From Cyclobacteriaceae bacterium YHN15 (lineage in GTDB: Bacteria; Bacteroidota; Bacteroidia; Cytophagales; Cyclobacteriaceae), in contig RKQB01000003.1 of the NCBI GenBank assembly GCA_003797895.1, positions 372,001 to 436,000 of the forward strand: a stretch of 64,000 nucleotides of DNA. The letters run 5' to 3'. The position numbers were made by a program, and so were the translations under genes. Shown here one piece after another: positions 35,407 to 44,561 of this stretch. How positions within the stretch are numbered: position 1 is the stretch's first letter; every line of letters starts with the position of its first letter. The notes under the pieces were generated by a model. That model ran no database searches and was not told where the DNA came from. It was given only the letters and a program-made list of their open reading frames with translations.

Positions 35407-36693
35407 ATGAAAAATGTCATGAAAAAACGATTACTCCTCATTTTTAACTGGCCGATTTTCGTCATTTTAGCTTTGGTCATGTTTTTAACATTACCTTCCT
35501 GTCATGATGAAGTGAAAAGCACGTATACTTACCGTACCTTGATCCCGGTATTTCTGGAAATGAGTACAGTCAGAGAAGCTGATATCATTATAGAACCAGG
35601 AAAACAACTGGACAATCCGGGTAAAATTTATCTTTTTGGGGATTACCTGTTCATCAATGAACCACAAAAAGGGATACACATTCTTGACAATTCAAACCCC
35701 GCTTCCCCAATCAATATAAACTTCATCAATATCCCTGGAAATGTGGACCTGGCCATCAATAGCAATATTTTATATGCTGATAGTTATGTGGATTTATTGG
35801 CTTTTGATATCAGTAATGTTAACAATTTAAAAATGGTCAAGAGGGTGGAAAACGTCTTTGAGCATATGTTTACGGATATGGCAAGAAACACCATCCTTAC
35901 ATTCAAGGACACTGTCATTACTTCCGAATCTGAAATAATGTGGGGCTGGACGGGACGACCTGGAATGTGGATGGCAATGGAATCTTCTGCCCCAGCAAGA
36001 TCCAGTGATTCACAAAGCTATGGTCAAGGTGGTTCCATGGCACGTTTTACTTTGATGAGCGGACACCTTTTTGCGGTAGATGAATACAGTTTGAGAGTCT
36101 TTGATGTATGGCAGGAGGATGACCCCAAGCACCTTAAAAACATTGATTTAGGTTGGGGAATAGAGACAATTTTTCCTTTTCAGGACAAGTTATTTATCGG
36201 TTCTAATACAGGGATGCATATCTATGATGCCAGCATACCATCTGAGCCAAAAGTCATGTCTGTTTACGAACATATCACCGCCTGCGATCCCGTGGTAGTA
36301 AATGAAGAGCATGCATTTGTCACCTTGAGATCAGGGATGATGTGCAGATTTGGTGTTGATGAATTACAAGTAGTGGACATCCGGAACCCCTATAATCCTA
36401 AATTAGAAAAGGCCTATCCTATGCTTAATCCACACGGGCTTGCTTTATCAGGAGACTACCTATTCCTGGCAGAAGGAAGACATGGTCTGAAAAGTTTCAA
36501 TGTTGCGGATGTGTACAATATCGATAGCAATCAACTTGAATTTCTTAAAAGTATGAAGTCCGTTGATATCATTCCCGGCCCTAAATCCTTGATAGTCATC
36601 GGACCTGATGGTGTATGCCAATTTGATTACTCCAATCCTTCGGTTCTGAAACCATTGAGTTGTATTCAGGTGAAAAACCCAGTTGTGGTTTGA
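35407..36693 (+). CDS. LVIVD-repeat lipoprotein
   Basis: A 428-residue protein with a long hydrophobic lipoprotein signal; the lipobox is LPSC with cysteine 32. The mature part consists of repeats of the LVIVD type, forming a beta-propeller: examples are GIHILDNSNPASP, LLAFDISNVNNLK, LRVFDVWQEDDPKHL, MHIYDASIPSEPK and LQVVDIRNPYNPK. A glycine/methionine/serine-rich insert lies around residues 180-210. Such proteins are cell-surface or periplasmic and of unknown function in Bacteroidota. It is followed by a possible outer-membrane protein gene 61 bases on. Confidence 0.85.
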   Translation: MKNVMKKRLLLIFNWPIFVILALVMFLTLPSCHDEVKSTYTYRTLIPVFLEMSTVREADIIIEPGKQLDNPGKIYLFGDYLFINEPQKGIHILDNSNPASPININFINIPGNVDLAINSNILYADSYVDLLAFDISNVNNLKMVKRVENVFEHMFTDMARNTILTFKDTVITSESEIMWGWTGRPGMWMAMESSAPARSSDSQSYGQGGSMARFTLMSGHLFAVDEYSLRVFDVWQEDDPKHLKNIDLGWGIETIFPFQDKLFIGSNTGMHIYDASIPSEPKVMSVYEHITACDPVVVNEEHAFVTLRSGMMCRFGVDELQVVDIRNPYNPKLEKAYPMLNPHGLALSGDYLFLAEGRHGLKSFNVADVYNIDSNQLEFLKSMKSVDIIPGPKSLIVIGPDGVCQFDYSNPSVLKPLSCIQVKNPVVV

Positions 36694-36754
36694 TCATTCT
36701 TTTACCTTTAATATATTTTAAAATTATAAAGGGTGGGATAAACAAGCGCATGCT

Positions 36755-37372
36755 ATGAAATATATTATTCCCGTTTTCCTGATTCTACTTACCTGTTTGG
36801 AGCAAAGCCATGCCCAGGATCAGGCCTTCATCAACCATACGGATTTTGGGGTGTCCTTTGGGAGGGTTAAAATATGGGAGGGTAACTATGACACGAGAGT
36901 TAATTTCACATTCCAAAGCTTCAATGGGGCCAGGGTAAGTCCAAATCATGCTGTGGGATTTTTGATTGGTGTAGATACCTATCCCAATCTGACTTTAATG
37001 CCCTTGGCTTTTGGCTGGAGAGGATTTATGTATAAAGGCAAAAGAACCTCTCCCTTTGCAGGGTTTGATTTGGGATACAGCTCTGCATGGATGGAAAATA
37101 GGACAAGTAATGAGTTTTCTGAGCAGTGGTATGAAGGCGGCTTATACCTAAGCCCGATGGTGGGAATAAAAAGAAACTCAAAAAATGGAAAGCACGGCTT
37201 TACATGGAGTATAGGATACAAGAGACAATATGCTTCGTATTTTGATGGTATAAGGGAATTGCAAGTAGGAAATTCAGTGAATTCAAATGACCTACCTCCC
37301 GGATTTTCTTCTGTACGTGAAGAAGCCTATATTTTCAATAGCCTTTTTGTCAAATGGGGACTTGTTTTTTGA
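36755..37372 (+). CDS. Predicted outer-membrane beta-barrel protein
   Basis: A 205-residue protein with a signal peptide (MKYIIPVFLILLTCLEQ, cleavage near SHA-QD). The rest has alternating aromatic and polar strands (FGVSFGRVKIWEG, SPFAGFDLGYSSAWM, GFTWSIGYKRQYASYF) and ends in an aromatic LFVKWGLVF, the usual C-terminal signal of outer-membrane barrels. I recognise no named family. It converges with a second barrel protein gene (37408-38016) with 35 bases between stops. Confidence 0.75.
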   Translation: MKYIIPVFLILLTCLEQSHAQDQAFINHTDFGVSFGRVKIWEGNYDTRVNFTFQSFNGARVSPNHAVGFLIGVDTYPNLTLMPLAFGWRGFMYKGKRTSPFAGFDLGYSSAWMENRTSNEFSEQWYEGGLYLSPMVGIKRNSKNGKHGFTWSIGYKRQYASYFDGIRELQVGNSVNSNDLPPGFSSVREEAYIFNSLFVKWGLVF

Positions 37373-37407
37373 TTATAAGTGAATTAAAAAATGCACCCCT
37401 TCAAAAA

Positions 37408-38016
37408 CTAGTTCCTCCACTTACCCCCGCCTACATAAAAACCCAAAGCTATTCCCAAATAACTGTTGGCCGTTTCTCCAATGACATCTCCCTGCAGGTT
37501 AACCAAATCCGATTTAGGTACAATGTTATAATCCAAGGAAAGTCTGAATTTTCCAGCTTCAAAACCTGCCCGGATAACCGGAGCTATAGATGAATTCGCG
37601 GATAAAGTTCCAATATCATCCGGATCTATACTCGTATCCACTTCAATAGTTGCAAAAGTCATCCAGCCCAGTCCTCCACCAATAAAAGGCGCAAAATTTT
37701 TGTCTTCTGATTTAAAGTAATAATCATAGGTCAGGACGTAGGAAAAATTACCTGCAATTTTTCCTGTCGCTTCATCAATATTGGAGTAATATATCAAATC
37801 CCTGGCCATAGCTGCCACACCTACCCTTAAACCAATGTTCATATTATCCTTAATATTATATTTTGGTTCAAGGTAAATCAGAAATCCCCCACCACCCGAG
37901 CTGGGGATCGTTAATCCCATATCCATCCCGACACGGAATTTTCCTTCCTCTTGGGCCATCACTTTTGAAAAGGTCATCAAGAGACCTACCATCGTAAAAA
38001 TTAAAACCTTTTTCAT
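37408..38016 (-). CDS. Outer-membrane beta-barrel protein
   Basis: A 202-residue protein with a signal peptide (MKKVLIFTMVGLLMTFS, cleavage near VMA-QE) and a porin/OmpA-like barrel pattern: FRVGMDMGLTIPSSGGG, NIGLRVGVAAMARDL, FAPFIGGGLGWMTFATI and a C-terminal YLGIALGFYVGGG followed by KWRN. The family is widespread in Bacteroidota with no assigned function. It is divergent from the ABC transporter genes, and a 23-base inverted repeat lies between them. Confidence 0.8.
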   Translation of the reverse strand: MKKVLIFTMVGLLMTFSKVMAQEEGKFRVGMDMGLTIPSSGGGGFLIYLEPKYNIKDNMNIGLRVGVAAMARDLIYYSNIDEATGKIAGNFSYVLTYDYYFKSEDKNFAPFIGGGLGWMTFATIEVDTSIDPDDIGTLSANSSIAPVIRAGFEAGKFRLSLDYNIVPKSDLVNLQGDVIGETANSYLGIALGFYVGGGKWRN

Positions 38017-38039
38017 TATATAATTATTTAAATATTTAA

Positions 38040-38062
38040 TCGAATTTAAATAATAAATTCGA
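38040..38062. promoter_or_regulatory. Perfect inverted repeat between divergent genes
   Basis: TCGAATTTA (38040-38048) and TAAATTCGA (38054-38062) are perfect inverted copies around a five-base spacer. It lies 24 bases upstream of the barrel-protein start and 65 bases upstream of the ABC transporter start, a suitable place for an operator. No regulator gene is adjacent. Confidence 0.4.
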
Positions 38063-38126
38063 ATATCTGCAACCTTTATAAAGCCAAAAAGTTTAATATT
38101 GGGAATTCAAAATTTTTCGGAATCTC

Positions 38127-38843
38127 ATGTTAACAGTAGAGGGATTAGTAAAGAAGTATAACAAACAGAACGCCGTAAATAATATCACTTTCTCTTTAGA
38201 TGGTGGAGAAGTGGTGGGTTTATTGGGCCCCAATGGGGCCGGAAAAAGTACTACAATGAAATGTATTGTAGGATTACTCCGGAAGACTGCAGGAGAAATA
38301 AGCATTGGAGGAAATGACCATTTATCCGTAGAAGCTAAGAAATTATTCTCTTACATACCTGAAACTCCCCATGTATACGACTTACTTACAGTAAAAGAAC
38401 ATCTACAATTCATTGCCCAGGCATATAGTGTTAAAAACTGGCAAGAAAAAGCCGGTGAATTAATGGAAGTCTATGAATTAGATGATAAACAGGATAAACT
38501 GGGAAGGGATCTTTCCAAAGGAATGCGTCAGAAAGTTTCCATTTGTTGTGCACTTTTGCCTGATCCCCAACTATTATTTTTTGACGAACCCATGATCGGA
38601 TTGGATCCCAAAGCCATTAAAAACACAAAAAGGATCTTCAATGAATTAAAAGCAAAAGGTAAAACTATTTTGGTCAGTACCCATCTCATTGACAGTGTAG
38701 AAACCATTGCAGACCGGATTATGATTATGAAGGATGGAAATATCATAGGCAATGATACACTGGCCAATCTTAAATCCACTTTTAGTAAGGATAATGATTC
38801 CAGTTTGGAGGATCTCTTTTTAGAATTGACAAAAGATGAATGA
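38127..38843 (+). CDS. ABC transporter ATP-binding protein
   Basis: A 238-residue ABC ATPase. Walker A is GPNGAGKST near residue 35, the signature appears as LSKGMRQKVSI near residue 130 (SKGMRQK in place of SGGQ), Walker B is LLFFDEPMIGLDP near residue 150, and the switch histidine is in ILVSTHLID. The shape is that of exporters of the CcmA/DrrA class. Its stop overlaps the start of the membrane subunit by eight bases, so they form one transporter. Confidence 0.94.
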   Translation: MLTVEGLVKKYNKQNAVNNITFSLDGGEVVGLLGPNGAGKSTTMKCIVGLLRKTAGEISIGGNDHLSVEAKKLFSYIPETPHVYDLLTVKEHLQFIAQAYSVKNWQEKAGELMEVYELDDKQDKLGRDLSKGMRQKVSICCALLPDPQLLFFDEPMIGLDPKAIKNTKRIFNELKAKGKTILVSTHLIDSVETIADRIMIMKDGNIIGNDTLANLKSTFSKDNDSSLEDLFLELTKDE

Positions 38844-40479
38844 ATTCAAGCTTCTTCTCAGAAAGGATATTTTTATCCTTATCAACAATATCAAACTCAT
38901 TCTCAAAAACCCTTTAAGGTTACTTCCTTATGCTTTTGTAATAGGATACTTCAGTTTTTTTTATTTCAGAAGAGGGAGCAAGTCAGGTGAAATAGATACT
39001 TCCCAAGTGGAGGATTTAAAGAATGCGGCAGGTCAGATTGAAGAAGTGAATTTTGCCATTCAGAACATTAGTGGTGGATTGACCTTATTGGCATTGGTTT
39101 TCCTGATGTTCAAATTGTACCAATCCACCAAAAAAAATGTGAGTTTTTTCAGTATGGCAGATGTAAATTTGTTGTTTACCTCACCTGCATCGGCTTCAAA
39201 TATCCTACTTTATTACATGGTAAGGGCCATTATTCCTGCTACAGGTGGGGCATTTTTATTTACCATGTATAGTACTGCGCAATTGAATGAACTTTACGAC
39301 CTGAATATTGTAAATCTTGGGATAATGTCTATGGGGATTATGCTGTTCTTTTTTATACTTTCTCCTATTCGGTTTCTGATTTATACCCTCAACACAAAAT
39401 ATAACATTTTGCCTTTTATTAAAAATGGCGTTTTTGGTCTAGGAATTATACTTGGACTCATGGTTCTGATTCCTGGCTTGATGGCAGAAAAATTCTGGCA
39501 GGGCATGTTTGAATGGATTGGATCCGCCTGGTTTGATTTTTTCCCCTTGGTAGGTTGGAGCAGGGGAATTCTCACTTATTTGGGCCATGAAAAAATAGGG
39601 ATCGCTATGGGATTTATATCTGTATACTTTCTTTCGTTTATTTTGATAGTGCAGGTAGTACTTTCTAATGCCGGTACCTACTATGAAGATGTTTTGGAAT
39701 CTACAAAATCCAATGAAGAGATTAAAGAAAAAGCCAGGGGAAAAAGAGAAGCATCGGAATCTACCCTAAGCCTCAATGCCAAAAAGAAACTGGAAATCAA
39801 AGATTTTGGACAAGGAGCTGTAGCCCTTTATTGGAGAAATTATGTAAACGGTGCCAGGCAGGACTTCCACCCTTTATTCGGTGTTTATGGTTTGGCTTTT
39901 GCAGGGATTGCCATAATTTTTGCTGGTCTCTCACATTTTGACTGGTTTTCACACAAGGTAATTTATGGGTATATGCTGACCATAATAGTTATTTATTTCT
40001 TTGCCGGAATGGGAAGAACAAATGTCGGAGACTTGAAAAAACCCTATTTCATATTGATCCCTGCACCTTGGAGTTCAAAATTTTGGAATTTGATCAAACT
40101 GGACATTTATCAGACTCTGATTTTTGCATTAATTCTGATCATCCCTACTGTTCTCATTGCCAATCTCAGCCTTGGTCTTATTATTCTATTCCCTGTTTGC
40201 ATGGTCATGTTTTATAGTACTGGTTTTTCCATTGCTCTGACCACTGCAGTCGGTTTTGATGAAGGATGGGACAGAAAGCTGATCAAACCCTTGATTATTG
40301 GAGGAGTCTTCTTTTTTGGAATAGCCCCTGCACTCGGAGCAGGATTTATAGCCTACATCATCTCCCAACAGTTTGTTTATGCACTTTTGGGCACTTGCAT
40401 AGGCCTTAGCATTGTTGCCGCAATCATGCTCCACGTGACACTGGATATTATCAGCAGACTGGAATTTAAAGAAATCTAG
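38836..40479 (+). CDS. ABC exporter membrane subunit
   Basis: A 547-residue membrane protein with about twelve predicted helices arranged in two halves separated by a charged segment (EEIKEKARGKREASES near residue 300). The N-terminus MNEFKLLLRKDIFILINN and the overall form match putative ABC exporter permeases (the ABC_export group). It pairs with the overlapping ATPase gene upstream. The cargo is unknown. Confidence 0.82.
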   Translation: MNEFKLLLRKDIFILINNIKLILKNPLRLLPYAFVIGYFSFFYFRRGSKSGEIDTSQVEDLKNAAGQIEEVNFAIQNISGGLTLLALVFLMFKLYQSTKKNVSFFSMADVNLLFTSPASASNILLYYMVRAIIPATGGAFLFTMYSTAQLNELYDLNIVNLGIMSMGIMLFFFILSPIRFLIYTLNTKYNILPFIKNGVFGLGIILGLMVLIPGLMAEKFWQGMFEWIGSAWFDFFPLVGWSRGILTYLGHEKIGIAMGFISVYFLSFILIVQVVLSNAGTYYEDVLESTKSNEEIKEKARGKREASESTLSLNAKKKLEIKDFGQGAVALYWRNYVNGARQDFHPLFGVYGLAFAGIAIIFAGLSHFDWFSHKVIYGYMLTIIVIYFFAGMGRTNVGDLKKPYFILIPAPWSSKFWNLIKLDIYQTLIFALILIIPTVLIANLSLGLIILFPVCMVMFYSTGFSIALTTAVGFDEGWDRKLIKPLIIGGVFFFGIAPALGAGFIAYIISQQFVYALLGTCIGLSIVAAIMLHVTLDIISRLEFKEI

Positions 40480-40512
40480 AAAGTTCCAAGTTCAAAAATC
40501 TAAAACACAAGC
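40480..40512. repeat. Degenerate low-complexity intergenic repeat
   Basis: Words AAGTTCCAAGTTCAAAAATC follow the permease stop, between convergent genes. Similar short-period filler recurs at gene borders in this window. Confidence 0.3.
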
Positions 40513-40544
40513 TCCTTCCTCACCATAAGGCTTTATTGAACGCT

Positions 40545-41102
40545 TTATTCGATTTCAATACCGTATTTATCCAATAGACCAGGAAGGCCTTGTAAAGAAA
40601 ACTTTGCCTTTTTCAATTTATTTGATTCCGGATCGATATGGTAATTGTATGCCGTGCGCAAATCAGCTTTTTCAAGTTTGGTGTTTTCAAATATAGACCC
40701 GGATAAATCACAATTAAAAAATGATGCCCCTGCCAATTCAGTTTCTGTAAAATCCACTTCACACATTTTACAATCCCTAAAAATTGTTTGGTTGATTTTA
40801 CATTGATAGAAGGAAGCATGGTCCAGAATTACATTTTTGAATTCAAAAGATAAGCCTATGGGTTCACATTTGTCAAAACGAAGCCCCAACATCTTACAAT
40901 CGATGAATCTTACTTGCTGGAAAGAAGACTTGAATGTCGAAGCCAAGCTTAAATTGCAGCCAATAAACTCGCAATCAATAAATTGGGAACCAGAAAGGTT
41001 TATACCTGAAAAAATACAATTTTTGAAAATACAGGACTCATATTCCCCATTTTTGAAAGGGTTGACCGTGAAATCAACTTTTAAATAAGTCTGCTCAAAC
41101 AC
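40545..41102 (-). CDS. Pentapeptide repeat protein
   Basis: A 185-residue protein made largely of A(D/N)LXX-type pentapeptide repeats: CIFSGINLSGSQFIDCEF, CNLSLASTFKSSFQQVRF, ELAGASFFNCDLSGSIFEN and LEKADLRTA. These fold into a right-handed quadrilateral beta helix. It resembles the Qnr/McbG-like group in length, but no resistance function can be inferred from sequence alone. No signal peptide is present. It stands alone between convergent and non-overlapping neighbours. Confidence 0.88.
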   Translation of the reverse strand: MFEQTYLKVDFTVNPFKNGEYESCIFKNCIFSGINLSGSQFIDCEFIGCNLSLASTFKSSFQQVRFIDCKMLGLRFDKCEPIGLSFEFKNVILDHASFYQCKINQTIFRDCKMCEVDFTETELAGASFFNCDLSGSIFENTKLEKADLRTAYNYHIDPESNKLKKAKFSLQGLPGLLDKYGIEIE

Positions 41103-41205
41103 TTCTTTAAATTATTTGATTATTGGTCCCTTTTTTGTGAATAAAATTTTTGTCGAATAGAAGTATAGAAAAAACCAAATACTATCAATTCTACATTTTA
41201 CCTTA

Positions 41206-41292
41206 CAGGTGGGTAATTGGAAATTAATTATTTGTTATTTCTATTTAGCCTTTGGATTTTGGGTTTTTGTAATTTGTAATTTGAAATTTCAC
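41206..41292. repeat. AT-rich degenerate repeat
   Basis: Approximate eight-base repeats such as TTGTAATTTGTAATTTGAAA lie just beyond the oxidoreductase stop. The 41103-41288 gap holds nothing else recognised. Confidence 0.4.
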
Positions 41293-42665
41293 CAGCCTCC
41301 TCGTCCGCTTTTCTGCAACTCGATATCGGTCAGATCAGTGATTTTAACCGGCTTACCACTCTCAATACTTTTCCTTGCCGCAATTCCTACCAAAATAGAC
41401 ATTGCTCCATCTCTTGTACCTGCAGATTGGCGATAAGGATCTGCCATATTGGGCTCCTTAAATATTTTATCTTTCAAACGCGTATCTCCACCACCATGAC
41501 CACCTCCACCATGGGGAATGGTAATTATTTCTGATTCCCCAAAGTTTTTGGTCAATCTCAATTCATCCTGTGCCATTTCCTGCCAAGGCTGGCTTTCTTT
41601 GATCCAGGCCTCCAACCTGCCTTTGGTTCCATTAAAAGCAATTCGGTAACCTTCATAGGGAGAATAGGTTGTCAGGGAATAACTCACCTGCACTCCGTTC
41701 ATGTACCGGATCTGAACCGCCATTTTATCATAAATATCGATATCTTCTCTAAAAACACATCCATCTCTCAGATATCCATCATACTGCTCATTTTTTACAT
41801 ATAATTCCATGAGGTGATTATTTTTGGTAATGTCCCAATAGAAATCACATTTCCCTTTGTGCGGGCAGGGCCTGCAATGGGTGTGTCTGAACTTTCCGTT
41901 TTTCCCATAAAACTCCAGGGCTCCATAGGCAAAAACTTCCTCAGGATCTGAATCCAACCACCAATTGAGCAGATCAAAATGGTGCGTGGATTTATGTACC
42001 AATAAAGTCCCCCCCTTTTCCTTATATCCGTGCCATCTTCTAAAATAATCTGCTCCATGGGATGTGTCCAGATACCAATGAAAATCAACTGATGTAATGT
42101 CTCCGATTTCCCCTTTTCGAAGTATTTCATACATACGCTGACGGTGAGGTGAATAGCGGTAGTTGAAAGTAACAATTACTTTTTTACCAGACTTACGTTC
42201 CGCATCAAGAATGGACTGACATTTCAATTCATCAGTGGTCATAGGTTTTTCTGTAATGACATGTGCACCAAATTCCAAGGCCTTGGTAATAAAAATATGG
42301 TGTGTATTATCTACAGTTGTTACAATGACTACATCAGGTTTGGTTTCCACCAACATTTTATCAAAGTCAGAAAAAAGAGGACAATTCACCCCAATGTATT
42401 GTTGACCTACTCGTAGTCTACCTTCGTTGATATCGCAAAGTCCAACAAATTCTATCTGATCCTTGTACACATTTTGAACATCCCTACCGAACATGCTCAC
42501 TCCTCTGACTCCAAGGCCAACTAATGCAATTCTCATTTTTTGATCTGGCTTCTCGTGCAAGGTTAAGGCTTCTGTAATTCCGCTCAAAAAAACAGATCCT
42601 GCAGCCATAGTGGCAGTTTTAGATAAGAAACTTCTTCTTGAGTGATCAGTATGGAAGGTTTTCAT
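41289..42665 (-). CDS. Tat-exported Gfo/Idh/MocA oxidoreductase
   Basis: A 458-residue dehydrogenase with a twin-arginine signal (HSRRSFLSKTATMAAGSV, residues 8-25), so it is exported folded. The Rossmann motif GLGVRGVSMFG is near residue 52 and the family lysine motif is ITEKPMTTDE near residue 140. In the C-terminal half CRPCPHKGKC (about residues 265-274) with a later DGCVF gives a cysteine cluster that may bind metal, a feature of some family members. A glycine/histidine-rich loop, HGGGGHGGGD, lies near residue 395. Such periplasmic enzymes act on glycans or sugar lactones. The substrate is unknown. Confidence 0.9.
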   Translation of the reverse strand: MKTFHTDHSRRSFLSKTATMAAGSVFLSGITEALTLHEKPDQKMRIALVGLGVRGVSMFGRDVQNVYKDQIEFVGLCDINEGRLRVGQQYIGVNCPLFSDFDKMLVETKPDVVIVTTVDNTHHIFITKALEFGAHVITEKPMTTDELKCQSILDAERKSGKKVIVTFNYRYSPHRQRMYEILRKGEIGDITSVDFHWYLDTSHGADYFRRWHGYKEKGGTLLVHKSTHHFDLLNWWLDSDPEEVFAYGALEFYGKNGKFRHTHCRPCPHKGKCDFYWDITKNNHLMELYVKNEQYDGYLRDGCVFREDIDIYDKMAVQIRYMNGVQVSYSLTTYSPYEGYRIAFNGTKGRLEAWIKESQPWQEMAQDELRLTKNFGESEIITIPHGGGGHGGGDTRLKDKIFKEPNMADPYRQSAGTRDGAMSILVGIAARKSIESGKPVKITDLTDIELQKSGRGGW

Positions 42666-42780
42666 GGGTTTAGCTTAACAGTTATGTTTTAAAAATATCA
42701 ATTTTTGAGTGAATTGCTAAACATATCTATGATTTACTGTAAGAAATCAATCTCCTCAGCAAGTGGAAAAACAAAAATCA

Positions 42781-42792
42781 TGACTTTTATCA
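42781..42792 (+). promoter_or_regulatory. CRP/FNR-like box in front of hemN
   Basis: TGACTTTTATCA fits the TGA-N6-TCA core of CRP/FNR-family sites and lies 70 bases before the hemN start codon. The same core occurs at 54008-54019 and 54742-54753 near the cbb3 oxidase genes. No direct evidence of binding. Confidence 0.45.
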
Positions 42793-42862
42793 GTTATGAT
42801 CGGAATATTTATCATCTAATAGACCTTAACAATTGGCCAAATTTGTTAAAATAATTATCGGG

Positions 42863-44224
42863 ATGAATACAATTTCGCAAAAACTAATTAAAAAGTACAA
42901 TGTCCCCGCTCCTCGGTATACATCATATCCTACAGTTCCTTTGTGGTCAGATGACCTGAATGAAAGAGGGTGGGTCAGTTTGGTGAAAAAAGCCTATGAG
43001 GATTTTGGGGATAAAGAAGGAGTGACACTTTACTTGCATTTGCCTTATTGCGAAAGTCTTTGTACCTATTGTGGCTGTAACAAGCGGATTACCAAAAACC
43101 ATGCGGTAGAGACACCCTATATTACGGCCATCATGAATGAATGGGATGTTTATTTAAAGATCTTTGAAGGTAAACCTAAATTGGCCGGGATTCATTTAGG
43201 AGGTGGAACTCCAACATTTTTTTCTCCTGATTCACTTCAGGAAATGTTAAGTTTTATAATTGATAGCTCGGAGGTGATGCCTGATGCTGAATTCAGTTTT
43301 GAAGGCCATCCCAACAACACGACAAGAGGGCATTTACAAACCCTTTTTGATCTTGGATTCAGAAGAGTGAGCTATGGCATTCAGGATTTTAACTTAGACG
43401 TTCAGAAAGCAATACATAGAATCCAACCTTTTGAAAGAGTGAAGGAAGCTACTGATGTGGCAAGAGAAATCGGCTATGAATCAGTAAACTTTGACCTGAT
43501 TTACGGACTTCCTCATCAAACCATTGAAACCATATCGGAAACCTTTGAAAAAGTTGCAGAACTGAAACCGGATAGGATAGCATTTTACAGCTATGCTCAC
43601 TTACCTGCGGCATTCCCTGCCCAAAAAAGCTTTGAGCAATACCTCCCAAAGGAGTCCGAGAAAAGAGTACTATATGAACGTGGAAAAGAAATTCTGTCCA
43701 AAATGGGATACATGGAAGTGGGAATGGATCATTTTTCTCTGATAAATGACCCACTTTATCTTGCAAAATTGAATAAAACCCTGCATAGGAATTTTATGGG
43801 ATACACTACTTCCCCATCAAAGATTCTTATCGGATTGGGAAACAGTTCCATATCGGATGTATATTATGGATATGCCCAAAACACGAAAGAAGTTGACCTT
43901 TACAAGGAACAAATCAGCTTAGGACATTTTGCCATAAGCAAAGGCCATATCATGAGCAAGGAAGATATCAAAACCAGAAACCTGATTCTTCAGTTGATCT
44001 GTAACCAAGAAGCCCAATGGGATTTCTGTTACTATTCCTTACTGGGTAAAAATAATTGGGATAAACTAAAAATCTTCAAAGAGGAGGGACTCCTTGAATT
44101 TGATGCCACTGGCATAAAAATTAAAGCAAAGGGGCTTCCATTCATACGGAATATCTGCATGGTATTCGACCTTAGAATGCAGGCAAAAGAATCTGAAAAA
44201 TTTGGTTTCAGTAAATCCATCTAA
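42863..44224 (+). CDS. hemN: Oxygen-independent coproporphyrinogen III oxidase
   Basis: A 453-residue radical-SAM enzyme that converts coproporphyrinogen III to protoporphyrinogen IX without oxygen. The cluster motif is C63-x3-C67-x2-C70-G-C72 (YCESLCTYCGCNK), followed by HLGGGTPTFFSPD and the family HemN C-terminal region. C72 in the extra G-C is typical of true HemN as opposed to HemW. I chose ATG 42863 because MNTISQKLIKKYNVPAPRYTSYP is the normal family start. It would supply haem for the cbb3 oxidase under low oxygen, fitting the FNR-like box upstream. Confidence 0.95.
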   Translation: MNTISQKLIKKYNVPAPRYTSYPTVPLWSDDLNERGWVSLVKKAYEDFGDKEGVTLYLHLPYCESLCTYCGCNKRITKNHAVETPYITAIMNEWDVYLKIFEGKPKLAGIHLGGGTPTFFSPDSLQEMLSFIIDSSEVMPDAEFSFEGHPNNTTRGHLQTLFDLGFRRVSYGIQDFNLDVQKAIHRIQPFERVKEATDVAREIGYESVNFDLIYGLPHQTIETISETFEKVAELKPDRIAFYSYAHLPAAFPAQKSFEQYLPKESEKRVLYERGKEILSKMGYMEVGMDHFSLINDPLYLAKLNKTLHRNFMGYTTSPSKILIGLGNSSISDVYYGYAQNTKEVDLYKEQISLGHFAISKGHIMSKEDIKTRNLILQLICNQEAQWDFCYYSLLGKNNWDKLKIFKEEGLLEFDATGIKIKAKGLPFIRNICMVFDLRMQAKESEKFGFSKSI

Positions 44225-44274
44225 ATAAAATATGATTATCCATAATTGGACCACTAGCCAAATTTTATTTGATT

Positions 44275-44325
44275 TTTGGGACGGAAGACCGATGACCGAT
44301 GATAGAAGATAGAGGAAAAGGCAGT
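44275..44325. repeat. Degenerate low-complexity intergenic repeat
   Basis: Words GAAGACCGATGACCGATGAT and AGAAGATAGAGG lie downstream of hemN. The 44225-44561 gap otherwise holds a terminator and AT-rich DNA. Confidence 0.4.
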
Positions 44326-44424
44326 CAACCTAAATTATAAGCCTTTTAATTAATTTACTGGACTGAAAGCGGACATTTATAAAAAAATAACCAAAATATA
44401 GACCCAAATACCATTTTTATTTTT

Positions 44425-44457
44425 ATGCTGTCCTAAGAAAACTGGGACAGCATTTTT
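44425..44457 (+). terminator. Rho-independent terminator
   Basis: ATGCTGTCC (44425-44433) and GGACAGCAT (44445-44453) pair around an eleven-base loop, followed by a T run. It lies 200 bases after hemN and 105 before aqpZ and would end read-through from hemN. Confidence 0.75.
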
Positions 44458-44561
44458 ATTTAACATTAAAATAATAAAATTTTTAATAAAAATTTTTATA
44501 ACTTATTATCGTTTTTGATAATTATTTACAAATAAAATTCTGTTCACTAAAAAACTACAAC

